In this document: piece by piece, positions 37,471 through 46,123 of the stretch
How the letters are laid out: each line of letters opens with the position of its first letter
Position numbering within the stretch: the stretch's first letter is position 1
Source of the DNA: Rubritepida flocculans DSM 14296
GTDB taxonomy: Bacteria > Pseudomonadota > Alphaproteobacteria > Acetobacterales > Acetobacteraceae
Reading direction: 5' to 3'
DNA: 64,000 nt
Assembly (NCBI RefSeq): GCF_000425365.1
Contig: NZ_AUDH01000004.1
Span: 1 to 64,000 of the forward strand
Notes under the pieces: model-generated
What the model saw: the letters and a program-made list of their open reading frames with translations, nothing else
Databases searched by the model: none
What the model was told of the DNA's origin: nothing
Program-made: the position numbers and the translations under genes

Positions 37471-38546
37471 CGGCCGGCTCCGAGGGAGAGGGCGAGGGAT
37501 TCCGCCAGCGCCTCGGGCGGGGCGATCTCGCTCGCGATGCCGGCCTTGGCCACCGCGCCCGGCATGCCCCAGACGACCGAGGAGGCCTCGTCCTGCGCCC
37601 AGACCGTGCCGCCCGCGGCGGCCAGCGCCTTGCAGCCGGCGAGGCCATCCTGGCCCATGCCGGTGAGGATCACCGCCTGCGCCCGGCCGCCGCAGGCCGC
37701 CACCACGCTGCGCAGCGTGGGATCCACCGCCGGGCGGCAGAAATTCTCGGGCGGACCGTCGGAGAGCTGGGTGATCAGGCTCTCGCCCTCGGCGCGCAGC
37801 AGCAGGTGCCGGTCTCCGGGGGCGAGAAGCGCCTGGCCCGGCTTCAGCGTCTCGCCGCCCGCCGCCTCGGCCACGCGCGGGCCGCCCAGCGCGTCGAGAT
37901 GCTTGGCCAGCATCGAGGTGAAGCCCGCGGGCATGTGCTGCACGAGCAGGATGGGCAGCGGGAAGCCGCGCGGCAGCCGCTTGAGGAAGGCGGCCAGCGC
38001 CTGCGGCCCGCCGGTGGAGCTGCCCACGCAGAGCAGGCGCGGCCGGGCGCCCGGGGCGGCGGCGCGGGCCGGGCGCGCGGGGGCGGTGGCGGGGCGCGCG
38101 GGGCGGCGGCTGCGCACCCGCGCCCAGCCCTTCACCTTGGCCAGCAGCTCGGCCCGGAAGCCCGGGTCCGCGAGGCCGCCGCCGGCGGCGGAGGGCTTGG
38201 GCACATAGTCGGCCGCGCCGGCGCGCAGCGCCTCCATCGTCGCCGCCGCCCCGCGCTGGGTGAGCGCGGAGGCGACGATGACGATGGGCTTGGGCTCGCG
38301 CCGCAGGATGAGCGGCAGCGCCGTCATGCCGTCCATCACGGGCATCTCGAGGTCGAGCAGAACCACCTCGGGCCGGCTCGCCGGCGGTGCGGCGTCCAGC
38401 GCCGCGAGCGCGGCCTGGCCGTCGCCCACGCGGGCCACCACCTCGATCTCGGGATCGGACTGCAGCACCCGCGCCATCGCCCCGCGCACGGTCGCGCTGT
38501 CGTCGCAGAGCATGACGCGCAGACGCCCGCCGGCCGTCGCGCTCAT
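37467..38546 (-). CDS. cheB: Chemotaxis response regulator-glutamate methylesterase CheB
   Basis: A 359-residue protein with an N-terminal receiver (phospho-Asp65 in LLDLEMPVMDG), a Pro/Ala-rich linker (about 145-168) and a C-terminal methylesterase: Ser177 in GSSTGG, His in LVQHMPAGFT, and Asp in TGMGQDG. It demethylates or deamidates receptors to adapt signalling. Both ends overlap neighbours (cheY and cheR) by four bases. Confidence 0.95.
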   Translation of the reverse strand: MSATAGGRLRVMLCDDSATVRGAMARVLQSDPEIEVVARVGDGQAALAALDAAPPASRPEVVLLDLEMPVMDGMTALPLILRREPKPIVIVASALTQRGAAATMEALRAGAADYVPKPSAAGGGLADPGFRAELLAKVKGWARVRSRRPARPATAPARPARAAAPGARPRLLCVGSSTGGPQALAAFLKRLPRGFPLPILLVQHMPAGFTSMLAKHLDALGGPRVAEAAGGETLKPGQALLAPGDRHLLLRAEGESLITQLSDGPPENFCRPAVDPTLRSVVAACGGRAQAVILTGMGQDGLAGCKALAAAGGTVWAQDEASSVVWGMPGAVAKAGIASEIAPPEALAESLALSLGAGR

Positions 38547-38917
38547 GCCGGCAGCAGCCCCACCTGCGCGAGCTTGTCGAGCAGGATGGCCTCGTCGAAG
38601 GGCTTCATGACGTATTCCTGCGCGCCGGCCTCCAGCCCCTCCATGATGCGCTCCATCGCGGCCTCGGTGGTGCACATCACCACGATGGGCTCGTCGGGGC
38701 CGTGGTCGGCGCGCAGCGCGCGCAGGAAGCCGATGCCGTCCAGCACGGGCATGTTGCGGTCCAGCAGCACGGCGCGCGGCATGGCGGCGCGGCAGGCGGC
38801 CAGCGCCTTCTCGCCGTCCTCGGCCTCGCGCACCGCGAAGCCGTGCTTCTCCAGGATGCGGCGCGCGACCTTGCGGACCACCGCGCTGTCATCCACCACG
38901 AGGATGTCGTTGCTCAT
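38543..38917 (-). CDS. cheY: CheY-type single-domain response regulator
   Basis: A 124-residue stand-alone receiver: acidic pair Asp9-Asp10, phospho-acceptor Asp53 (LLDRNMPVLDG), Thr in VMCTTE and Lys in VMKPFDE. Lying between cheW and cheB, it is the likely diffusible output of CheA. No flagellar or pilus motor gene is nearby, so the final target is not known. Confidence 0.93.
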   Translation of the reverse strand: MSNDILVVDDSAVVRKVARRILEKHGFAVREAEDGEKALAACRAAMPRAVLLDRNMPVLDGIGFLRALRADHGPDEPIVVMCTTEAAMERIMEGLEAGAQEYVMKPFDEAILLDKLAQVGLLPA

Positions 38918-39399
38918 GACGAGAGGACGAGCAGCCGCTCGACGTCGAGCAGGACGAGGAGCTGTTCGCCCAGCCGGTGCACCCCGAGCGAGACCTCGCG
39001 CCAGGCGGGATCGAGGGTGGGCGGGTTCGCCGCGCGCTCGGCCGGGTCGAGGGAGAGCACCTCGCCCACCGCGTCGGCGAGCAGGGAGTAGAGCTCGCCG
39101 CCGATCTCCACCACCACGCTCATCGCGCCCTTCGCCTCGCCGGCCGGGGCGAGGCCGAGGCGCACGCGCAGATCGACGGCGGTGACGATGCGCCCGCGCA
39201 GGTTCAGGCTGCCGGCCACCTCGCGCGGGGCGAGGGGGATGGGGGTGATGGACTGCACCCCCAGCACGTCGCGCACCGCCAGCACGGGCACGCCGCAGAG
39301 CTGGCCCGCCACCGTCAGCGTCAGCACCATCTGGGCCGCGTCGCCCGCGGGGCCCACGCCCGGGCGGGCCATGCCGCGCTGGATTTCCATCTGCTGCAT
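38914..39399 (-). CDS. cheW: Chemotaxis coupling protein CheW
   Basis: A 161-residue CheW fold that links receptors to CheA (QLCGVPVLAVRDVLGVQSITPIPLAP; GSLNLRGRIVTAVDLR). A 25-residue N-terminal extension precedes it. The start lies just below cheA and the 3' end overlaps cheY as ATGA. Confidence 0.93.
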   Translation of the reverse strand: MQQMEIQRGMARPGVGPAGDAAQMVLTLTVAGQLCGVPVLAVRDVLGVQSITPIPLAPREVAGSLNLRGRIVTAVDLRVRLGLAPAGEAKGAMSVVVEIGGELYSLLADAVGEVLSLDPAERAANPPTLDPAWREVSLGVHRLGEQLLVLLDVERLLVLSS

Positions 39400-39420
39400 T
39401 CTGCGTCTCCCTCTGCGCGA

Positions 39421-41982
39421 TCAGTTCGCCGCGATGGGCTCGAGGCACTGCTGCAGGCTGGCCAGCAGCGCCTCGCGGTCGAACTTGCCGATGTAGTCGC
39501 TGAAGCCCGCCTCCCGCCCGCGCGCCACGTCGCGCGGCTCGCTGCGGCTGGAGAGGGCGATCATGGGCAGCTCCGCCCACTCGCCGCCCTCGCGCACCGC
39601 GCGCGCGAGGCCGATGCCGTCGAGTTCGGGCATCTCGATGTCGGAGACGATGGCGTCGAAGCGCTCGCCCGCCTCGCGCAGGGCCAGCGCCTCGCGCCCG
39701 TTGGGCACCGTCACCACGTCATAGCCTGCGGCCGTGATGGCGGGCACGACCAGGTTGCGGAAGAAGGCGCTGTCCTCCACCACCAGCACGCGCGGGCGGG
39801 CGGCGGTCTTGGGGGCGAACCAGTCCGGCTGGCCCTGCTGCAGCCAGAAGACGGTGTCGAGGATTTCCGTCACCTTGCCCTCGACCACGCAGGAGCCGAG
39901 GAAGCCCGGGCGCGCGCCCGCAGGGTCGATCTCCAGCACCGCCTCCACCACGTCGAGGATTTCGTCCACCATCAGGCCGATGGCGCGGTTGCCGTCGCCG
40001 AAGACCAGCACGGCCTGGCTCTCGCGCTCCTCGGCCCCGAAGCCGTGGTGCAGCGGCACCAGCGGCATCAGGTGGCCGCGATACTGCACCACCTGCGTCT
40101 CGCCCGCCCGCTCGATGCGCGAGGCCGGAAGCTGCTCGAGGCGCGAGACGAGCTCGAGCGGCACCGCCTTGGGCGCGCCCTCGCCCGCGCGCAGCAGCAA
40201 GAGCGCCACGCGCTGGCCCGCGCGCTGGGCCGTGCTGGCGGCGATGGTGCGGCCCGCCGCCTCGCCCGAGCCCTCGACCGCAAGCCCGGTGGCGCGCGCG
40301 ATCCCGTTGGGGTCGAGGATCATGATCACGCTGCCGTCGCCCAGGATGGTGTTGCCCGAGAACATGGTGATGTGGCGCAGGATGGGCGCCACCGGCTTCA
40401 CCACGATCTCCTCCGTGTCGAAGACGCGGTCCACCACGATGCCGAACATCTGCGCGCCGACCTGGGTGACGACGACGAAGCCCTGATCCACCCGCGCCTC
40501 GCCCGCGCCGTCGAGGCGCAGCGTGTCGCGCAGCGGCACCAGCGGCAGCAGCCGGTCGCGCAGGCGCAGGATCATCGCGTCCTTGATGCGCTCGGCCTTC
40601 ACGCCTTCGCCCAGCCGCACCAGCTCGATCACGCCGGCCTGCGGAATGGCGAAGCGCTGGCCGCCCACCTCCACGATCAGCGCCGCGGCGATGGCCAGCG
40701 TCAGCGGGATCTTGATGATGAAGGTGGTGCCCTGGCCCTCGCGCGAGCGCAGGTCCACGAGGCCGCCGATGCGCTCGATGTTGGTCTTGACCACGTCCAT
40801 GCCCACGCCGCGGCCGGAGACGGAGGTGACGGCGGCGGCCGTGGAGAAGCCCGCGCGGAAGATGAAACGGTGGATTTCGCGCTCGCTCATGCCCGCGAGC
40901 TCGGCCTCGGTGGCGAGGCCCTGCGAGAGCACCTTCTGGCGGATGCGCTCCGTGTTCAGCCCGCGCCCGTCGTCGCCCACCTCGAGCACGATGTGCCCGC
41001 CCTCGTGGAAGGCGTTGAGGATGATTCGCCCCGTCTCGGACTTGCCGGCGGCGCGCCGCCCCTCGGGCGATTCCAGCCCGTGGTCGGCGCTGTTGCGGAC
41101 CATGTGCGTGAGCGGATCGCGGATCAGCTCGAGCACCTGGCGGTCGAGCTCGGTCTCGGCGCCCTGCATCACCAGCTCGATCTTCTTGCCGAGCTCGTTC
41201 GAGAGATCGCGCACCAGGCGCGGCAGCTTCGACCAGGCGTTGCCGATGGGCTGCATGCGCGTCTTCATCACGCCGTCCTGCAGGTCGGAGGTGATCTGCG
41301 ACAGGCGCTGCAGCGGCACGGCGAAGGCGGAATTCTCCTCGCTGCGGGCGAGCTGGAGGAGCTGGTTGCGCGTCAGCACCAGCTCGCTGACCAGGACCAT
41401 GAGATCCTCGAGCACATCCACGGCCACGCGGATGGTCTGGGCCGCGACGCCGCCGCCCTCGGGCGCGGTCTCGGCGGGTGCGGCGGCGGGTGCGGCGGCG
41501 GGGGGCGCAGTGCGGGGCGCGGGGGCGGCCTCGGCCCGCGGCGCCTCGGGCGGCGGGGCGTGCTCGGCCTGGGGCGCGGGGGCGGGGGAGGGGGCGGGCG
41601 CATCCCCGCCCGCGGCCGCGGCGTCCAGCGCCGCGAGCAGCGCGCCATCCTCGCCCGCCGGCTCCTGCCCGGCCGTCTCCAGCCCCGCGACGATCTCCTT
41701 GATGCGGTCGAGGGCGGAGAGGATCAGCGACACCCCGGCGGGCGTGACCGGCAGCGCGCCGTCGCGCCACAGGCCGAGCACATTCTCCGAGGCATGGGCC
41801 ACGCGCTCCAGCCGCGACAGGCCGAGGAAGCCGCAGGTGCCCTTGATGGTGTGCACCGCGCGGAAGGCCTCCGAGAGCAGGGCGCCGTTCCCCGGCTCCC
41901 GCTCCAGGCGCAGCAGGACGGCATCGAGCCCCTGCAGCGCCTCGTTGGTCTCGGTCAGGAAATCGGCGAGCAGATCGTCCAT
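39421..41982 (-). CDS. cheA: Hybrid chemotaxis kinase CheA with extra CheW-like and receiver domains
   Basis: An 853-residue CheA: HPt domain with His44 (FRAVHTIKGTCGF), a Pro/Ala-rich linker (about 115-180), a dimerisation segment, HATPase (HMVRNSADHGLE, EVGDDGRGLN, GRGVGMDVVKTN), a regulatory CheW-like domain, then a second CheW-like module (about 590-720) and a C-terminal receiver (VLVVEDSAFFRN; Asp in IVSDIEMPELDG). The CheA-receiver fusion is typical of non-flagellar chemosensory systems. ATG 41982 has AGGG upstream; GTG 41991 is an alternative. Confidence 0.93.
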   Translation of the reverse strand: MDDLLADFLTETNEALQGLDAVLLRLEREPGNGALLSEAFRAVHTIKGTCGFLGLSRLERVAHASENVLGLWRDGALPVTPAGVSLILSALDRIKEIVAGLETAGQEPAGEDGALLAALDAAAAGGDAPAPSPAPAPQAEHAPPPEAPRAEAAPAPRTAPPAAAPAAAPAETAPEGGGVAAQTIRVAVDVLEDLMVLVSELVLTRNQLLQLARSEENSAFAVPLQRLSQITSDLQDGVMKTRMQPIGNAWSKLPRLVRDLSNELGKKIELVMQGAETELDRQVLELIRDPLTHMVRNSADHGLESPEGRRAAGKSETGRIILNAFHEGGHIVLEVGDDGRGLNTERIRQKVLSQGLATEAELAGMSEREIHRFIFRAGFSTAAAVTSVSGRGVGMDVVKTNIERIGGLVDLRSREGQGTTFIIKIPLTLAIAAALIVEVGGQRFAIPQAGVIELVRLGEGVKAERIKDAMILRLRDRLLPLVPLRDTLRLDGAGEARVDQGFVVVTQVGAQMFGIVVDRVFDTEEIVVKPVAPILRHITMFSGNTILGDGSVIMILDPNGIARATGLAVEGSGEAAGRTIAASTAQRAGQRVALLLLRAGEGAPKAVPLELVSRLEQLPASRIERAGETQVVQYRGHLMPLVPLHHGFGAEERESQAVLVFGDGNRAIGLMVDEILDVVEAVLEIDPAGARPGFLGSCVVEGKVTEILDTVFWLQQGQPDWFAPKTAARPRVLVVEDSAFFRNLVVPAITAAGYDVVTVPNGREALALREAGERFDAIVSDIEMPELDGIGLARAVREGGEWAELPMIALSSRSEPRDVARGREAGFSDYIGKFDREALLASLQQCLEPIAAN

Positions 41983-42062
41983 GCGTGCCACCCTTTCGAC
42001 TTGGCCCCCGGCGGGGCGTCGCCGGAGAGTGGCGTGCGCGGCGCGAAGAAAGGGTTAAGCGG

Positions 42063-42083
42063 GCAAAGCGCGTTGCGCTTTGC
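42063..42083 (-). terminator. Hairpin between chpT and cheA
   Basis: GCAAAGCGC (42063-42071) pairs perfectly with GCGCTTTGC (42075-42083) around GTT. A second stem, GGCGGGGC/GCCCCGCC (42086-42108), surrounds the chpT stop. Read on the minus strand the first stem is followed by a pyrimidine-rich stretch without a strong U-run, so it may weaken rather than stop read-through into cheA. Confidence 0.4.
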
Positions 42084-42094
42084 GAGGCGGGGCC

Positions 42095-42715
42095 TCAGGC
42101 GCCCCGCCCGAGCAGCAGCACGGGTGCGCCCTCGCCCGGCGGCCAGGCGAGGTCCAGCGCCTCGCCCGCCTCGGCGGCGAGGGCGAACAGCCAGGGCGCC
42201 AGCACATGGCGCGGCCCGAGCCGCAGCGCCGCTTCGGGCGAATCGCCCGCCAGCAGCCCCAGCAGGCACTCCGACCAGGCGACCTGCCGGCCCTCGGGGC
42301 GCAGCGCGATCTGCCCAGGCGCGGGCTCGGTCGCGTGCACGGTGCCGCCGCGCGGCAGCGCCTCGGCCGCCAGCAGCAGCCCCGCGAGGGCGAGGCGCGC
42401 GCGCCCCGCCGGCAGCGCGCCCGCCCGGGCGGGCAGCGCGAAGGCCACGCGATGGGCCATCGGCGCCCCGGCCAGCAGCCGCGCGATCTCGGGCCAGTCG
42501 CGCTCGTCGGCGGGGCCGAACAGGGCGGCGAGCAGCAAAAGCCGTGCGCGCAGCTCCTGCGCCGTCTCGCGCAGGATCTCCTGCGCCGCGGGGTCGGCCG
42601 CCTGGGGCAGCAGCGCGCCGAGGCTCGCCACCGGCGAGCCGATGTCATGGCACAGGCGCGCGGCCACCAGCTCGGCGAGGCGCGGATCCAGGGGGGCAGC
42701 CGGGGCGTGGGTCAT
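42095..42715 (-). CDS. chpT: ChpT-type histidine phosphotransferase
   Basis: A 206-residue protein whose start LVAARLCHDIGSPVASLGALL is the ChpT histidine motif (phospho-His23), followed by a degenerate ATPase-like domain. In alphaproteobacteria ChpT shuttles phosphate from CckA to CtrA/CpdR. Here it is the first gene of the cheA-cheR run, 112 bases ahead of cheA, so it may serve this chemosensory hybrid kinase, or CckA-CtrA, or both. The assignment rests on motif and length. Confidence 0.8.
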   Translation of the reverse strand: MTHAPAAPLDPRLAELVAARLCHDIGSPVASLGALLPQAADPAAQEILRETAQELRARLLLLAALFGPADERDWPEIARLLAGAPMAHRVAFALPARAGALPAGRARLALAGLLLAAEALPRGGTVHATEPAPGQIALRPEGRQVAWSECLLGLLAGDSPEAALRLGPRHVLAPWLFALAAEAGEALDLAWPPGEGAPVLLLGRGA

Positions 42716-42949
42716 CCGATGTCACTCCTGGGCCGCGAAGCCCCCGCGGGGAAGCTTCGGCCCTTCGCAAGAGGCGTGGAAAGGCGCGTCGCCGGGCCCG
42801 AGGCAAGCCTTGGGCCAAGGCCGCCGGGGGCGAGGGGCCGTTCGGGCATGGCCGTCATCGCGACAGGACATAGGGCAGGGATGGTTGCGGCATTCTTTAG
42901 GCCGGACCATCTTCCCGCCTCGTCAGGGGATCGGCGCGGAGGAGAGCCG

Positions 42950-43117
42950 TTGAGCGAACTCGAGCCCGGCATGCGCGTGATCCAGCCCGACCGGCCCGAC
43001 TGGGGGGTGGGGCAGGTGCAGTCCGTGGTCGGCCAGCGCGTCACCGTCAATTTCGAGCATGCGGGCAAGCTGCTGCTGAACCTCGCCGTGGTCCGCCTCG
43101 AACCGGCCCCCTCGTGA
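42950..43117 (+). CDS. DUF3553 family small protein
   Basis: A 55-residue protein ([19 protein letters not shown]... [12 protein letters not shown]) of the DUF3553 family, a tiny beta-barrel-like domain related in look to the CarD/Tudor-like RNAP-binding fold; function unproven. The TTG at 42950 is taken as start because GGAGGAGA lies six bases upstream and this gives the family's normal length. Divergent from chpT. Confidence 0.75.
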   Translation: MSELEPGMRVIQPDRPDWGVGQVQSVVGQRVTVNFEHAGKLLLNLAVVRLEPAPS

Positions 43118-43217
43118 GGGGCCATGGCCGCGCGGGGCGGGGCCGGGGCTTGCGCCGCCCGGCCCCCCCGCGCCAAATGCACGGCGTTTCACCGCCGGGA
43201 CACACACGAGCCGTTCC

Positions 43218-44210
43218 ATGATCGATCCGTTCGGCCGCCGCGTCACATACCTCCGCGTCTCCGTCACCGATCGCTGCGACCTGCGCTGCGTCTACTGCAT
43301 GGCGGAGGACATGACCTTCCTCCCCAAATCGGAGGTGCTGACGCTCGAGGAGCTGGACCGGCTCTGCGGCGCCTTCATCGGCCTCGGCGTGGAGAAGATC
43401 CGCCTCACGGGCGGGGAGCCGCTGGTGCGGCGCAACGTGATGAGCCTCGTCGAATCCCTCGGCGCGCGGCTCGGCGCGGGCGGGCTGCGCGAGCTGACGC
43501 TCACCACCAACGGCACGCAGCTCGCCAAATACGCCGAAGGGCTGGCGCGCGCGGGGGTGCGGCGCATCAACGTCTCGCTCGACACGCTGGACGCCGCGGC
43601 CTTCAAGGCCGCCACACGCTGGGGCGATCTCGAGAAGGTGCTGGACGGCATCTTCGCCGCCAAGGCCGCGGGGCTGCACGTCAAGATCAACGCCGTGGCG
43701 CTGAAGGGCGTGAACGAGCACGAGTTCGACCGCCTCCTCGCCTGGTGCGGCGAGCACGGCTTCGACCTCTGCCTGATCGAGACCATGCCGATGGGCGAGA
43801 TCAGCCAGGACCGCACCGACCAGTTCCTGCCGCTCAGCCTGGTGCGCGCCCGTCTGCGCGAGCGCTGGACGCTGCAGGAGACGGACTACCGCACCGGCGG
43901 CCCCGCCCGTTACTTCGACGTGGCCGAGACGGGCACGCGCCTCGGCTTCATCACGCCGATGACGCACAATTTCTGCGAGAGCTGCAACCGCGTGCGGCTG
44001 ACCTGCACCGGCACCCTCTACATGTGCCTCGGCCAGGACGACGCGGCCGACTTGCGCGCCCCCCTGCGCGACCCCTCCCTCGGCGAGGAGGGGCTGCGCG
44101 AGGCGATCCTCGCTGCCATCGCGCGCAAGCCGAAAGGGCATGACTTCGTGATCGACCGCCGCCGCAAGGCGCCCGCGGTGGCGCGCCACATGAGCGTGAC
44201 GGGCGGCTGA
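43218..44210 (+). CDS. moaA: GTP 3',8-cyclase MoaA (molybdopterin synthesis)
   Basis: A 330-residue radical SAM enzyme converting GTP to 3',8-cyclo-GTP, the first step of molybdenum cofactor synthesis. N-terminal cluster ligands are Cys20, Cys24, Cys27 (CDLRCVYC); the C-terminal cluster has [11 protein letters not shown] with a third Cys in YMCLG; and the conserved double Gly tail ends the protein (SVTGG). Complete. It overlaps the next small gene by one base. Confidence 0.96.
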   Translation: MIDPFGRRVTYLRVSVTDRCDLRCVYCMAEDMTFLPKSEVLTLEELDRLCGAFIGLGVEKIRLTGGEPLVRRNVMSLVESLGARLGAGGLRELTLTTNGTQLAKYAEGLARAGVRRINVSLDTLDAAAFKAATRWGDLEKVLDGIFAAKAAGLHVKINAVALKGVNEHEFDRLLAWCGEHGFDLCLIETMPMGEISQDRTDQFLPLSLVRARLRERWTLQETDYRTGGPARYFDVAETGTRLGFITPMTHNFCESCNRVRLTCTGTLYMCLGQDDAADLRAPLRDPSLGEEGLREAILAAIARKPKGHDFVIDRRRKAPAVARHMSVTGG

Positions 44211-44512
44211 TGCTGCAGGGCTGGGCCGAGCGCCTCGCCATTCCCGGCCTGCCGGAATGGACCGGGCTGCTCGCCCTGCTCGTGCTGCTGCTGCTGGCGG
44301 GCTGCCTGCTGGCCATGCCCTTCAGCGTCTTCGGCCTGAAGGGCCGGCTCGACGCCATCGAGGCGCAGCTCGACGAGCTGCGCGCCGAGATCCGCGGCCT
44401 CTCCGCCCGCCTCGCCGAGCCCTCGCGCGCGCAGGCGCGGATCGAGCCGGAGTCGCCCCTCGCCCCGCCCGGCCGCAGCGAGCCGCGCATCACCTGGCCG
44501 CGCCCGCGCTGA
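44210..44512 (+). CDS. Small membrane protein with coiled coil
   Basis: A 100-residue protein with one transmembrane helix (about 18-40), a short coiled coil (about 43-72, GRLDAIEAQLDELRAEIRGL) and a Pro-rich tail. TGATG overlap with moaA suggests coupled translation. No known family was recognised; membrane tethering is inferred. Confidence 0.65.
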   Translation: MLQGWAERLAIPGLPEWTGLLALLVLLLLAGCLLAMPFSVFGLKGRLDAIEAQLDELRAEIRGLSARLAEPSRAQARIEPESPLAPPGRSEPRITWPRPR

Positions 44513-44566
44513 GAGAGGGGGCGCCGGGCTTCCGCCGCCGCGCCGGGCCGCTACAAAGGCCGGACC

Positions 44567-45748
44567 ATGAGCGAACGCCTCGCGCAACGCGCGCTGTGCC
44601 TCGACGATTTCGAGGCGATGTCCCGCCGGCGCCTGCCGCGCCCCGTCTTCGGCTATGTCGCCGGCGCCACCGAGCGCAACGCCTCGCTGCGCGACAACGA
44701 GGCCGCCTTCGCCGAATGGGCCTTCCAGCCCCGCGTGCTGGTGGATGTCTCGCGGCGCAGCCCCGCCGCCACCCTGTTCGGCCGCGCCTGGGCCGCGCCC
44801 TTCGGCATCGCGCCCATGGGCATGAGCGCGCTGGCCGCCTATCGCGGGGACATCGTGCTGGCCCAGGCGGCGCGGGCGGCGGAAATCCCGATGATCCTCT
44901 CCGGCTCCTCGCTCATCCGCATGGAGGAGGTGATCGCGGCCAACCCCGACGCGTGGTTCCAGGCCTATCTTCCGGGCGATGCGAAGCGCGTGGAGGCGCT
45001 GGTGGACCGCGTGGCCGCCGCGGGCTTCGGCACGCTGCTGCTGACGGTGGACACGGCGGTGCTGCCCAACCGCGAGAACAACGTGCGCAACGGCTTCTCC
45101 ACGCCGCTCCGCCCCTCGCTGCGCCTGCTGTGGGAGGGCATCACCCATCCGCGCTGGTCCATCGGCAGCTTCCTGCGCACCTGGGCGAAGTTCGGCATGC
45201 CGCATTTCGAGAACAGCTTCGCCGAGCGCGGCGCGCCCATCCTCGCGCGCAACGTGCTGCGCGACTTCACCGCGCGCGACCATCTGAACTGGGAGCATCT
45301 GGCGCTGATCCGCCGCCGCTGGCCGGGCGTGCTGATGATCAAGGGGGTGATGCACCCCGAGGATGCGCGCCGCGCCGCGGCCGAGGGCTGCGAGGGCGTG
45401 ATCGTCTCCAACCATGGCGGGCGGCAGCTCGACGGCACCGCCTCGCCGCTCAGGGTGCTGCCCGCCATCCGCGCCGCCGCGCCCGGGATCGCCGTGCTCT
45501 ATGACGGCGGCGTGCGGCGCGGCACGGATGTGCTGAAGGCGCTGGCGCTGGGCGCGGATTTCGTCTTCGTCGGCCGGCCCATGCTGCATGCGGCCGCCGC
45601 CGCCGGCCGCGCGGGGGTGGACCGGGCGATCGCCCTGCTGAAGGGCGAGATCGAGCGCAACATGGCGCTGCTCGGCGTCAACAGCCTCGCCGAGCTGCGC
45701 CCCGACTGCCTGCTGCGCGTGGGCGGCTACAGCTCGACCACAACGTAG
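44567..45748 (+). CDS. FMN-dependent alpha-hydroxy-acid dehydrogenase (LldD/mandelate type)
   Basis: A 393-residue FMN TIM-barrel enzyme oxidising 2-hydroxy acids such as lactate or mandelate to 2-oxo acids. Catalytic His283 and Arg286 lie in SNHGGRQLDG; Tyr30 (FGYVAGATE), FGIAPMGMS and YDGGVRRGTDVLKALALGA are the FMN signatures. A membrane-association loop (about 180-220) is present, favouring a dehydrogenase. It converges with the Rieske gene and overlaps it by 22 bases. Confidence 0.9.
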   Translation: MSERLAQRALCLDDFEAMSRRRLPRPVFGYVAGATERNASLRDNEAAFAEWAFQPRVLVDVSRRSPAATLFGRAWAAPFGIAPMGMSALAAYRGDIVLAQAARAAEIPMILSGSSLIRMEEVIAANPDAWFQAYLPGDAKRVEALVDRVAAAGFGTLLLTVDTAVLPNRENNVRNGFSTPLRPSLRLLWEGITHPRWSIGSFLRTWAKFGMPHFENSFAERGAPILARNVLRDFTARDHLNWEHLALIRRRWPGVLMIKGVMHPEDARRAAAEGCEGVIVSNHGGRQLDGTASPLRVLPAIRAAAPGIAVLYDGGVRRGTDVLKALALGADFVFVGRPMLHAAAAAGRAGVDRAIALLKGEIERNMALLGVNSLAELRPDCLLRVGGYSSTTT

Positions 45749-46122
45749 TCCTGCTCCACCCGCACGGGGAAGGTCTCGGCCTGCAGCGCCGCGCCCTTCT
45801 CCACGCAGGCGGGGAAGGCGCGCACCTTCATCCGCCGCGGGTCGAAGCGCGAGCGGCCGGTGCGGATGTCGAACTCCCAGGCGTGCCAGGGGCAGCGCAG
45901 GATTTCGCCCGCGCGGCCGTAGCGGTATTCGCCGGGGCAGGGGCTCTCGACGAGGCCCATCACCGGCCCCTTGGAGAGCGGCCCGCCCTGGTGCGGGCAG
46001 CGGTCGGAGAGGGCGAAGAACTCGCCGCCCAGGTTGAACACCACCACGCGCTTGCCGTGCGCCTCCACGAGCTTGCGCCCCCCGGGCGGGATCTCCTCCA
46101 CCGGACCCACCACGTGGCGCAT
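45727..46122 (-). CDS. Rieske [2Fe-2S] ferredoxin-like protein
   Basis: A 131-residue Rieske protein with Cys42-X-His44 (CPHQGG) and Cys77-X2-His80 (CPWHAWEF), and no catalytic oxygenase domain. It would act as an electron carrier or assisting subunit for an oxygenase. One base separates it from the amidohydrolase gene upstream, so it belongs to that operon. The start ATG 46122 excludes a nine-residue extension. Confidence 0.92.
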   Translation of the reverse strand: MRHVVGPVEEIPPGGRKLVEAHGKRVVVFNLGGEFFALSDRCPHQGGPLSKGPVMGLVESPCPGEYRYGRAGEILRCPWHAWEFDIRTGRSRFDPRRMKVRAFPACVEKGAALQAETFPVRVEQDYVVVEL

Positions 46123-46123
46123 C

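Noticed and set aside
38977-42873. A 1298-codon plus-strand open frame
   Set aside because: It is the complement of cheW, cheA and chpT, with His/Arg/Asp-rich nonsense composition; the minus-strand genes have full domain sets.
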